Source: Streptomyces sp. S.PNR 29
GTDB lineage: Bacteria; Actinomycetota; Actinomycetes; Streptomycetales; Streptomycetaceae
Assembly: GCF_030386795.1 (NCBI RefSeq)
Contig: NZ_JANUQM010000002.1
Span: 186,001 to 250,000 of the forward strand
DNA length: 64,000 bases
Direction of reading: 5' to 3'
In this document: piece after piece, positions 26,109-33,247 of the stretch
Numbering within the stretch: position 1 is the first letter of the stretch
Layout of the letters: every line of letters starts with the position of its first letter
Made by a program: the position numbers and the translations under genes
Notes under the pieces: generated by a model
Told to the model about the DNA's origin: nothing
The model's database searches: none
What the model saw: the letters and a program-made list of their open reading frames with translations, nothing else

Positions 26109-26471
26109 CTAGGAGGCCTTCCCGGACTCCTCGGTGTCCTCGGGCGGGATCTCGTGGGCGTGCTTCAGCTGCGTCCGGGCGTCCACACGGTCGGGGCCGG
26201 TGAGCTCCGACCAGTAGCGGTGGGTGCTGACGAAGACGGCGAGCTCACGCTCACGCCGCCGCAGCTTCTCCACCTCGGCCTGTTCGTCCGCCGACCAGCC
26301 GGGGGAGGCGGGACGTTCCACCTTGCGCCAGCCGGTGTCGTCGCTGAAGCCGTCCAGCGGTTCGACGGACCAGGGGAGCCGCTTCAGCAGGGCCGACAGC
26401 TCGGCCCGGACCTGATGGAGTTCCTCCTGACCGGCGAGGAGGTCACTCGGAAAGTCATAGGTCGTTGCCAC
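26109..26471 (-). CDS. Small conserved helical protein, unknown function
   Basis: A 120-residue soluble protein I do not recognise as a named family. It starts MATTYDFPSDLLAGQEELHQ, continues with a helix VRAELSALLKRLPWSVEPL, then GWSADEQAEVEKLRRRERELAVF, and ends in an acidic tail (HEIPPEDTEESGKAS). Charged helices and no signal or enzyme motif suggest a small interaction or regulatory protein. The GTG at 26471 is proposed to be leaderless: a TATTAT -10-like box (26478-26483) lies six bases upstream and there is no ribosome site. The divergent APH-like gene starts 94 bp away. Confidence 0.75.
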   Translation of the reverse strand: MATTYDFPSDLLAGQEELHQVRAELSALLKRLPWSVEPLDGFSDDTGWRKVERPASPGWSADEQAEVEKLRRRERELAVFVSTHRYWSELTGPDRVDARTQLKHAHEIPPEDTEESGKAS

Positions 26472-26477
26472 GACCCA

Positions 26478-26557
26478 ATAATACGCCTGTTCGATTTTGA
26501 GTGGCGAGTTTCTTTCGCTGCCGTCCGCCGAACGGCGCCTCGCCGTCCGGCTATCGT
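26478..26557. promoter_or_regulatory. Divergent promoter pair for possibly leaderless genes
   Basis: On the minus strand TATTAT (26483-26478) lies six bases before GTG 26471. On the plus strand TATCGT (26552-26557) lies eight bases before ATG 26566. Neither start has a Shine-Dalgarno sequence. This fits two leaderless transcripts, common in actinobacteria. No transcription data are available to confirm it. Confidence 0.45.
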
Positions 26558-26565
26558 GGCTCCGC

Positions 26566-27480
26566 ATGACCTCTACCGAGATCGAGATCACCGCGGAGCT
26601 GGTCCGGGATCTGCTGCGCGACCAGCATCCGGACCTGGCCGGCCTCCCTCTGAGGCTCGGCGCGCGTGGCTGGGACAACCAGCTGTGGCGGCTGGGCGAC
26701 GATCTCGCCGTCCGGCTGCCCTGGGCGACGCCGTCCGCGGACGCGCTGCTGCGCAAAGAGCACGAGTGGCTTCCCGTTCTCGCCCCGCGTCTTCCCCTGC
26801 CGGTCCCCGTCCCGCAGCGCCTCAGCGAGCCCTCCGAGCGGTTTCCGCGGCCTTGGATCGTCACCACCTGGGTGCCGGGAACGCCCGCCGACCGTGCCCC
26901 CGCCACGCGCGGTGCGGAGGCGGCCGACACCTTGGCCGCCTTCCTGACCGCTCTGCACCGGCCTGCCCCCGAAGGAGCGCCGGCCGGCCGCCGTGGGGAG
27001 CCGCTGCCCGACCATGCCGAGGGGTTCGCCCGGGGGCTGGCCTCGGCCACCGAACAGGGGCTGCTCCCCGACCCGGACGCCGTCCGCGCGGTCTGGGAGG
27101 ACGCCGTCACCGCGCCCGACTGGACGGGGCCGGCGGTGTGGCTGCACGGCGATCTGCATCCGGCCAACGTCCTCACCGCGGACGGCACCTTCTGCGGTGT
27201 GATCGACTTCGGCGACCTCTTCGCGGGCGATCCGGCCTGCGACCTCGCCGCCGCGTGGATACTGCTGCCGGACGACGCCGTCGACCGCTTTTACGCCGCC
27301 TGTCAGCCGGCCCCGGACCCGGCGACCCTTCGCCGCGCCCGTGGCTGGGCGGTGCTGAAAGCACTCGCCTGCATCCTCATCGGAGAGGCGGGCGTGCGAG
27401 GCCGTCCGGGCGGCAAGCGCACCTGGGGCCCACCCGCCCAGGCCTCGCTGCGACGCCTCATCGCAACGGCCCGCACCTGA
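26566..27480 (+). CDS. Aminoglycoside phosphotransferase-family kinase
   Basis: A 304-residue protein-kinase-like small-molecule kinase. The Brenner-type catalytic loop is WLHGDLHPANVLTADGTF (catalytic Asp), followed by the metal-binding GVIDFGDLFAGDPACDLAAA. The N-terminal lobe shows LGARGWDNQLWRLGDDLAVRLP. Members phosphorylate aminoglycosides, macrolides, choline or other alcohols. The substrate here is unknown and a resistance role should not be assumed. The ATG at 26566 is chosen over an upstream ATG at 26497 because a -10-like box lies just ahead of it. An unusual terminator with a T-run follows. Confidence 0.9.
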   Translation: MTSTEIEITAELVRDLLRDQHPDLAGLPLRLGARGWDNQLWRLGDDLAVRLPWATPSADALLRKEHEWLPVLAPRLPLPVPVPQRLSEPSERFPRPWIVTTWVPGTPADRAPATRGAEAADTLAAFLTALHRPAPEGAPAGRRGEPLPDHAEGFARGLASATEQGLLPDPDAVRAVWEDAVTAPDWTGPAVWLHGDLHPANVLTADGTFCGVIDFGDLFAGDPACDLAAAWILLPDDAVDRFYAACQPAPDPATLRRARGWAVLKALACILIGEAGVRGRPGGKRTWGPPAQASLRRLIATART

Positions 27481-27501
27481 TCAGGTGTCTGCCCGGCCCT
27501 C

Positions 27502-27572
27502 AGGGGGCCTTGCAGCGTCCATGCGCTGTGCGCGACCTCATCGGACGCCCACAGCGCAAGGCCCCCTTTTTT
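27502..27572 (+). terminator. Large stem-loop terminator with T-run
   Basis: AGGGGGCCTTGC (27502-27513) pairs perfectly with GCAAGGCCCCCT (27556-27567), followed by TTTTTT, the clearest intrinsic-terminator signature in the window. The 42-base loop contains two more perfect complementary pairs that interleave with each other: GCGTCC with GGACGC, and GCGCTGTG with CACAGCGC. The remainder of the intergenic stretch to 27815 (about 240 bp) holds no gene I can support and should contain the MFS promoter. Confidence 0.8.
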
Positions 27573-27815
27573 AATCGGCTTTCGCGCCCTGCCGAGCGGG
27601 CGCTAGTGTGCGGGCAGCGAGTGACTCATGAGGAGCGAAGACATGCCCGGTCGTCCGAGCACGCGTTGACGTCTGAGGCCGTGAGCGGCCTGTCATCGCG
27701 TGCTGCCCTTGATGCGCGGCACAGCGAGCTTTCCTTTCCCGCTGCCTGAAACGGTCGGTGCACCTGTCGTGCGCCGGTCGGTCGGGTCTCGTCTTCGGTC
27801 ATCCGAGGGGTCCCT

Positions 27816-29120
27816 GTGCCGTTGTCTTCCTCCGCTGTATCAGATTCCGGTCGGCCTGTTCCGTCAAGCCTGTGGCGGGACGCCGACTTCCGCAGGCTCT
27901 GGGTGGGCCAGACGGCCTCCCAACTGGGCGAACAAGCAGCTCTGGTGGTGCTGCCGCTCTTCGCCGTCCTGGCGCTCGACGCCAGTGCCGGTCAGCTGGG
28001 CGCCCTGCGCGCGGTGGGGCAGGCGCCGATCCTGCTGCTGTCGCTCTTCATCGGCGCGTGGGTGGACAGGTGGCGGACGCTCACGCTGATGGTGCTGACG
28101 GACGCCGGCCGGGCCCTGGCGCTGGGCGTCGCCGCCGTGGCCGGCCTCCTCGGCGGGCTCGGCCTGCCGATGCTGCTCGTGGTCGCGTTCGCCGTCGGGG
28201 CTCTGTCCGTCTTCTTCGACGTGGCGTACCAGGCGTGCCTGGTACGGCTGGTGAAACGCGATCAGCTGATGCGCGGCAACAGCGCGCTTGAGGGCAGTCG
28301 GTCCGCTGCGCAGATCGGCGGTCCCGCCCTCGGCGGTGCGTTGGTGTCCGCGCTGTCGGCGCCGATCGCCGCCGCCTCCAGCGCGGTGTTGTTCGCGCTG
28401 TCGTTCCTGTCGCTCCGACGGATCGGCCGCCGTGAATCCGTCCCGGAACGCTCGCAACGTCCTGCTCGGGTCTGGCGGCGGATCCATGAGGGCCTCCGCT
28501 TCGTCGCCCGCGATGCCTCGCTGCGGACCGTGTGCCTCGCGTCCGCCGCCTTCCAGTTCTTCTTCGCGGCGGTGATGACCGTCTATCTGCTGTTCCTGCC
28601 ACGGGATCTGCACCTGTCGGGCACCGCCGTCGGGCTGGCGCTCGCGGCGACGGGGCCGGGCGCGCTCCTGGGCTCGTTGCTGGCCGCTCGCCTGCCGAGC
28701 CGCTTCGGACATGGCGCGGTACTCGTGTCCGCGGCAGCGATCGGCGACGGCGTGTTCCTGTTCGTGCCCGCGGTGCACGGCTCCGCCGTGGTGACGGTTC
28801 CCGCCCTCCTTGCGGTCAACTTCGTCTTCGGGACCTTCAGTCAGCTGGTGAATGTCACGATCATGGCCGTCCGGCAGACCGTTGCTCCGGACGGGATGCA
28901 GGGCCGCGTGGCCGCGACGATCAACTTCGTCGGCATGGGGCTGACCCCGCTCGGCTCGCTGCTCGGCGGCTTTCTCGCGGATGCGTGGGGGACGCGCACC
29001 AGCCTCCTGGTGACCGCCGCGGGCATGCTGCTGTCGCCGGTACTGATGGCGCTGTCCCCCCTCGCCCGCCTGGGACGGACGCTTCCCGCCCCGCCGCAGA
29101 CCCCGGTCGCGTCCGCGTGA
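27816..29120 (+). CDS. MFS transporter (MFS_3/enterobactin-exporter type)
   Basis: A 434-residue transporter with about 12 TM helices. Landmarks are LWRDADFRRLWVGQTASQLG near the start, LFIGAWVDRWRTLTLM (motif A-like loop), GGPALGGALVSALS, the central loop RIGRRESVPERSQ, and in the second half GLALAATGPGALLGSLLAAR. This organisation is typical of the EntS/MFS_3 group, often efflux of siderophores, macrolides or other small molecules. The GTG at 27816 has GAGGGG at a good distance. It ends 31 bp before the convergent PanE-like gene with no evident terminator. Substrate unknown. Confidence 0.88.
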   Translation: MPLSSSAVSDSGRPVPSSLWRDADFRRLWVGQTASQLGEQAALVVLPLFAVLALDASAGQLGALRAVGQAPILLLSLFIGAWVDRWRTLTLMVLTDAGRALALGVAAVAGLLGGLGLPMLLVVAFAVGALSVFFDVAYQACLVRLVKRDQLMRGNSALEGSRSAAQIGGPALGGALVSALSAPIAAASSAVLFALSFLSLRRIGRRESVPERSQRPARVWRRIHEGLRFVARDASLRTVCLASAAFQFFFAAVMTVYLLFLPRDLHLSGTAVGLALAATGPGALLGSLLAARLPSRFGHGAVLVSAAAIGDGVFLFVPAVHGSAVVTVPALLAVNFVFGTFSQLVNVTIMAVRQTVAPDGMQGRVAATINFVGMGLTPLGSLLGGFLADAWGTRTSLLVTAAGMLLSPVLMALSPLARLGRTLPAPPQTPVASA

Positions 29121-29151
29121 CGGATTCTGTCGTCGCGCGAACAGCCCGGGT

Positions 29152-30054
29152 TCAGTGCCCGGCGTCCCCCAGCTCCCGTACGAGACGGGAGGCGAGCGGC
29201 ACGGGCACGCCGTGCCGCTCGGCCGCGCGCAGCAACGCGCCGCCGATCGCGTCCAGTTCGAGGGGCCGGCCGGACTCGGCGTCGCGCTGCATCGAGGACT
29301 TGGTCCCCGGTGGGAAAGCGTCGTACCGGGCGAGGGACTGGGCCGTGTCGGCGGGGCCGCCGCAGGCGCGGCTGACCGCCGCCGTCTCCTCGACCAGGGC
29401 CGTCAGCTCCTCGCGGTGGCGGGTGCGTATGTCGCCCAGGGGGAGGCCGTAGCGGGTGGTGAGCAGTGCGAACGGGGCCAGGAACGACATCTTGGCCCAC
29501 AGCGCCGCCGCCTCGTCCTCCAGGACGCGGGTGGCCGGGCCGGCGGCGGCGAAGGCCTCCGCGAGGGCGTCGAGCGCCCCGCGGGGGACCGCGGTGCCGG
29601 TCAGGTCGATCTCCGTGAACGGGCTGCCGTGGTCGATGACGCCCGGGGCGACGCGGGTCGACTCGACGCGGATGACGGCGGGTGCGACGCGGTCGGCGCG
29701 GTACTGCGCGCGCAGAAGTGCCGGGTGTTCGACGCCGTTCAGGAACGGCACGAGCAGAGCCTCGCCCAGTACCGGGGCGGGGAGGCGGGTGAGAGCGGTG
29801 TCGAGGGCCGTGTGCTTGACGGTGACCAGGCACGCGTCGACCGGTTCGCGGAGGTGGGTGTCCGCCTCGACGCGGGCCGTGAAGTCGCCGAACTGGCCGC
29901 TGCGGACGCGGATCCCGTCCGTGCGGAGCGTGTGTGCCGTGTCCTCGCCGGCCAGGCAGATCACGCGGTGCCCTGCCCGGGCCAGGAGTGCTGCGAGCAG
30001 TCCGCCCACGCCGCCCGGGCCCAGGACGGCCACGGTGAGGGTGTCGTTCGCCAT
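29152..30054 (-). CDS. 2-dehydropantoate 2-reductase-like (PanE/ApbA family)
   Basis: A 300-residue NADPH-dependent reductase. The N-terminal Rossmann motif is VAVLGPGGVGGLLAALLARAG (about 8-28). Then come TVKHTALDTAL and the substrate-domain helices with the conserved VPFLNGVEHPALLR, a Lys in LWAKMSFLAPFAL (the PanE catalytic Lys position) and PPGTKSSMQRDAESGRPLELDAI, which is the canonical late motif with E and D. PanE reduces ketopantoate to pantoate in coenzyme A synthesis. Streptomycetes often have several paralogues, so a different alpha-ketoacid is possible. ATG 30054. It is probably the second gene after the divergent-facing metallo-hydrolase, 67 bp downstream of it. Confidence 0.9.
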   Translation of the reverse strand: MANDTLTVAVLGPGGVGGLLAALLARAGHRVICLAGEDTAHTLRTDGIRVRSGQFGDFTARVEADTHLREPVDACLVTVKHTALDTALTRLPAPVLGEALLVPFLNGVEHPALLRAQYRADRVAPAVIRVESTRVAPGVIDHGSPFTEIDLTGTAVPRGALDALAEAFAAAGPATRVLEDEAAALWAKMSFLAPFALLTTRYGLPLGDIRTRHREELTALVEETAAVSRACGGPADTAQSLARYDAFPPGTKSSMQRDAESGRPLELDAIGGALLRAAERHGVPVPLASRLVRELGDAGH

Positions 30055-30121
30055 GTGCGGGGTGTCCTCTCGTCGGTCGGCCCCGGAGCGGTGGCCGCCT
30101 CGGGGAGGATCATCGCAGCTG

Positions 30122-30892
30122 TCAGAGGCGTACGGAGGCTCCGGGCGTGAGCAGGTGCAGCCGGTCGGTGAGGCCGGCCTCGGCGAAGGCCTTCGTCAGC
30201 GTGGGGCCGTCCTGGGTGAAGTGGCCCCAGTGCTCGAAGTGCAGCGGTACGACGTGACGGGCGCCCAGGATCACGGCGGCCTCGGCCGCCTGCTCGCTGG
30301 TGAGGGTCAGCGGGGCGTCCGGGACGAGGGGGGTGCGGGCCGCGCCCGCGAACAGTACGACCACGTCGAAGGGGCCCTCGCGGCCGGCGATCTCGCGGAC
30401 CAGGTCGAGGGAGGCGTTGTCGCCGCTGACGTACACCTTCGGCAGGCCCTCGCCGGACAGCACGAACCCGGTGACCTCGCCGACGAGGGGTTCGGAGCCC
30501 CGGGGGCCGTGCATGGCGGGGGCGGCGGTGACGCGGAGGGCTGCGCCGGTGTCCGGGCGGGGGAGGTCGATGTGGGCCCACGCGGGGAGCGGGTGGACCG
30601 GGGTGCCGAGGCGGGCGTGGGCCGAGGGGGTGGACAGGACCAGCGGGGTCTGTGCGAGGTAGCTGCGGCCGGCGGTGTCGAGGTTGTCCGGGTGGTGGTC
30701 GTGGGAGAGGAGTACGGCGTCGATCGGGCCGATGTCCGACGGGGGTACGGCCGGGCCGGTGGTCTTGGTCAGCTTGCGGGAGCCGACGGGGTACTCGCCG
30801 GGGGCGTCGAAGGTGGGGTCGGTGATCAGGCGCAGTCCGCCGAGGGTGAGGACCGCGGTGGGGCCGCCGATGTAGCGGATCTCGGTGATCAT
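30122..30892 (-). CDS. MBL-fold metal-dependent hydrolase (UlaG-like)
   Basis: A 256-residue metallo-beta-lactamase-fold protein. The metal motif reads AVLLSHDHHPDNLD (HxHxD variant with HDHHPDN). Later ligands are in VTAAPAMHGP and KVYVSGDNASLDLV. Near the end HVVPLHFEHWGHFTQD supplies the last His. The start MITEIRYIGGPTAVLTLGG matches UlaG-like lactonase and other MBL hydrolases. ATG 30892 is chosen as the first Met of this domain; a longer frame to 31135 overlaps the divergent DUF2277 gene and is a shadow. It lies upstream of the PanE-like gene in the same direction. Confidence 0.88.
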   Translation of the reverse strand: MITEIRYIGGPTAVLTLGGLRLITDPTFDAPGEYPVGSRKLTKTTGPAVPPSDIGPIDAVLLSHDHHPDNLDTAGRSYLAQTPLVLSTPSAHARLGTPVHPLPAWAHIDLPRPDTGAALRVTAAPAMHGPRGSEPLVGEVTGFVLSGEGLPKVYVSGDNASLDLVREIAGREGPFDVVVLFAGAARTPLVPDAPLTLTSEQAAEAAVILGARHVVPLHFEHWGHFTQDGPTLTKAFAEAGLTDRLHLLTPGASVRL

Positions 30893-30962
30893 GTTCAGCT
30901 CAATCACGCGGGGATGCGCGGTTATTCCTCCAGGGCATGGGGGCTGGGGTGAGACTGGAGAC

Positions 30963-31193
30963 ATGTGCCGGAGTATCAAGACGCTGCGTCCGCCCGTGCT
31001 GGCCGAAGAGGCCACGGAAGAGGAGATTCGCGCTGCTGCCCTGCAGTACGTGCGAAAGGTTTCGGGGTTCCGGGCGCCTGCCGCCCATAACCGGGAGGTG
31101 TTCGAACGGGCCGTTGAGGCGATCGCGGAGGCCACGGCCGAGTTGCTGGACGGGTTGGAGGTGCGGGGCGCCGGGGTGCGGCAGGCGGGGTAG
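30963..31193 (+). CDS. DUF2277 family small protein
   Basis: A 76-residue cytoplasmic protein. MCRSIKTLRPPVLAEEATEE is the sharply conserved opening of DUF2277, with EEIRAAALQYVRKVSGFRAP following and a helical C-terminus (VFERAVEAIAEATAELLDGL). Function is unknown. Conserved Cys2 and basic residues suggest binding of a small ligand or nucleic acid but nothing more. The ATG has GGAG six bases upstream. It is divergent from the MBL-fold gene (70 bp). Confidence 0.88.
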   Translation: MCRSIKTLRPPVLAEEATEEEIRAAALQYVRKVSGFRAPAAHNREVFERAVEAIAEATAELLDGLEVRGAGVRQAG

Positions 31194-31262
31194 CGGGGGT
31201 TGCGTCGCGCGGGTCCGGTGGTGCGGTGACCTCCCGGCCCCTCAAGGCCTCGTCGCCCGCTG

Positions 31263-31907
31263 CTACGAAGCCTCCACCGTCCGCCGAGGCCGGCGTATCA
31301 GATACGCCGCCCCCGCGCCCGCGCCGAGAAGGGCTGCCAGGGACACCGCCGTCGCCAGCCATGTCGTGCCGAGCCACTGGCCGCCGAAGTAGCCGAGGGC
31401 GACGCTGTAGGTGGCCCAGGTGAGGCCGGCGAGGGCGGACCAGGGGAGGAAGTCGCGGGTCCGGCGGTGGGCGGCGCCGGCGCCCAGGGAGACGAGGGAG
31501 CGGCCGGCGGGGGCGAAGCGGGCGAGGACCACGAGGGCGCCGCCGCCGGTTGCGAGGGCCGCGCCGAGACGTTCCTGCGCCGTGGCCAGGCGGCGGGAGC
31601 GGGCGATCGCGCGGTCCAGGCGGGAGCCGCCCCGCCTGGCGAGGCGGTAGGCCACCAGGTCACCCAGCACGGAGGCGGTGGCGGCGCAGAACGTCAGGGC
31701 CAGGATGTCGGGGAGGTCCCGCGGACCCCGCCCGGTCGCCGAGCCCGCGGCCGCCGCCGTGGCGGCCATGATCACCAGCGCACCGCTCGGCAGCACCGGC
31801 AGGAACACGTCGAGGAGGACCGAGAGGGCCACCAGCGCGTAGATCCATGGCGCGTAGATCCATGGGTTCGCGGTCAGCGACCCCGTACTCCCGAGACTCT
31901 CCAGCAC
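31263..31907 (-). CDS. DedA family membrane protein with internal 5-residue duplication
   Basis: A 214-residue polytopic membrane protein of the DedA family. Features are DVFLPVLPSGALVIMAATAA (P-containing first motif), SVLGDLVAYRLARRGGSRLD, LVVLARFAPAGRSLVSLGAG (R-x3-G-R core), and FLPWSALAGLTWATYSVALGYFG. The N-terminus reads NPWIYAPWIYALV, produced by a 15-bp tandem duplication at about 31836-31865. The second family member in this window (see 16344) is only distantly similar. ATG 31907. It ends 69 bp past the DUF2277 gene's stop, convergent. Confidence 0.87.
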   Translation of the reverse strand: MLESLGSTGSLTANPWIYAPWIYALVALSVLLDVFLPVLPSGALVIMAATAAAAGSATGRGPRDLPDILALTFCAATASVLGDLVAYRLARRGGSRLDRAIARSRRLATAQERLGAALATGGGALVVLARFAPAGRSLVSLGAGAAHRRTRDFLPWSALAGLTWATYSVALGYFGGQWLGTTWLATAVSLAALLGAGAGAAYLIRRPRRTVEAS

Positions 31908-32085
31908 CGCGACTCCCCGTTATTCCCCCGTGGACCAGACCGTGCCGCGACGCGCGAGGGAACGGCAGGGGCGGCCAATGACAGCCCTACAGCGTACGCC
32001 TGGGGTGTAACGGGTGATTCACGGGGGGCTTTCGCATTCGGCACGGCTTGTTCACCTGACGGCCGCCGTGCCCCACCCCGTACGA

Positions 32086-32118
32086 CGGTGCCCTCCTCCG
32101 AGCAGGAGGAGGGCACCG
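32086..32118 (-). terminator. DoxX gene terminator
   Basis: CGGTGCCCTCCTCC pairs perfectly (14 bp) with GGAGGAGGGCACCG around a 5-base loop, 13 bases downstream of the DoxX stop on the minus strand. Confidence 0.85.
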
Positions 32119-32131
32119 AAGAAGGTCCGGA

Positions 32132-32584
32132 TCAGGCCGCCACCGGCGTCTGTTCCGTCGTCGGCTTCTCCTGCGCCGACTTGCGCTTCGAGAGCAGCTG
32201 GTCCAGTCCGAAGGCGCCGGAGCCGGTGAAGACCAGCAGCAGGAAGGCCCAGCAGTACATGGCCGCGGGCTCCCCGTGGTTCTCGATCGGCCACAGCGCG
32301 CTCGGCTGGTGGACCTTGAAGTACGCGTAGGCCATGGCGCCCGAGGAGATGAACGCGGCGGCCCGGGTGCCGAGTCCTATCAGGACCAGGCTGCCGCCGA
32401 CGAGTTCGATGACGGCCGCGTACCAGCCGGGCCAGGTCCCTGCGGAAACGGTTCCTCCTTGGCCGTCCGCGCCGCCCAGGACGCCGAAGAGCTTGGCGGC
32501 TCCATGGCAGAGGAACAGCAGGCCGACGACGATCCGGAAGAGGCCGATGGCGTATGGCTGGGCGCTGTTGAGGCGTCCGGTCAT
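32132..32584 (-). CDS. DoxX family membrane protein
   Basis: A 150-residue four-helix membrane protein. AIGLFRIVVGLLFLCHGAAK is the typical DoxX first helix, then VSAGTWPGWYAAVIELVGGS, AFISSGAMAYAYFKVHQ and MYCWAFLLLVFTGSGAFGLD. It ends in a hydrophilic Lys/Glu/Thr tail. DoxX proteins are linked to thiosulfate and disulfide metabolism or membrane redox complexes; the role here is not defined. ATG 32584 has GGAG ten bases upstream. Between it and the PhoD gene lies a long region without genes. Confidence 0.9.
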   Translation of the reverse strand: MTGRLNSAQPYAIGLFRIVVGLLFLCHGAAKLFGVLGGADGQGGTVSAGTWPGWYAAVIELVGGSLVLIGLGTRAAAFISSGAMAYAYFKVHQPSALWPIENHGEPAAMYCWAFLLLVFTGSGAFGLDQLLSKRKSAQEKPTTEQTPVAA

Positions 32585-33247
32585 GGTGGGGGGTACTCCT
32601 TCGGTAGGCCGGTCCAAGGCGGTGGGCCGGTCTGGGGACAGAACCGAGGGGTCCACGTTAGGTGCGCCTAATAGATGCTTGCAAGTTCAACATTTGGCCA
32701 TGGCTTGGCCTCCGCTTGGGGTTCCGCATCGGCCATCACTGCACGTAGGGCGGTTCTCGCCACCGTGTCGGCGTCCGAAAGCGTGTCCGAATCCATGCCC
32801 GGCCTGACTCTCGTGGCCGCCGGCCGATGTACCCCTTCGGTCGGCACGTCGGACGTGAAACAAGCTAAGTATGCCTATTTTTGACGATCCGTCAGGCGGT
32901 GAGGCCGATATGTTGCGTCCCATGCCGCCACTGACCGGTTCTCAGCAGTGCCGGATCGGGTTCCGGAAGCCGTGGCATCCCTTCTGGTCGTTACCGCGGG
33001 ACTCAAAAGGGATGCCGCGCGTTTCGCGATCATGGGCGCTGGGGTCCAGGGTCCTGAGCGGCCCCGATCCGGTCGCACCATGGACCGAACCGCCGGGGTG
33101 GACGTCGCACCGCCCTCCGACCCGTCAGTCCGTGATGACGGCGTCGCGGTGAATCCAAGGGGTCCTTTCACTGTGCCCGTCCGGGTCGCGCGGCCTGATC
33201 GGACGCTCATAGTGAAAGGAACCCTGAGCCGCTCGGCGGTCAGGGGC
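32585..33247. other. Gene-poor 660-bp intergenic region
   Basis: No convincing gene. Short frames on both strands lack family resemblance and typical codon bias, and the sequence near 32870 is locally AT-richer (AAGCTAAGTATGCCTATTTT), perhaps a promoter. The only structure I can support is a stem-loop at 33159-33225 near the end of the PhoD gene. A decayed gene is possible but cannot be shown by eye. Confidence 0.45.
33159..33225 (-). terminator. Compound stem-loop beyond the PhoD gene
   Basis: TCCTTTCACT (33163-33172) pairs perfectly with AGTGAAAGGA (33211-33220). The stem extends as GGG/CCC past a one-base bulge. CGTCCG/CGGACG pair inside the loop. It lies 23 bases past the PhoD stop on the minus strand, so it is probably its terminator; an RNA element in either direction is an alternative. 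Confidence 0.45.
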
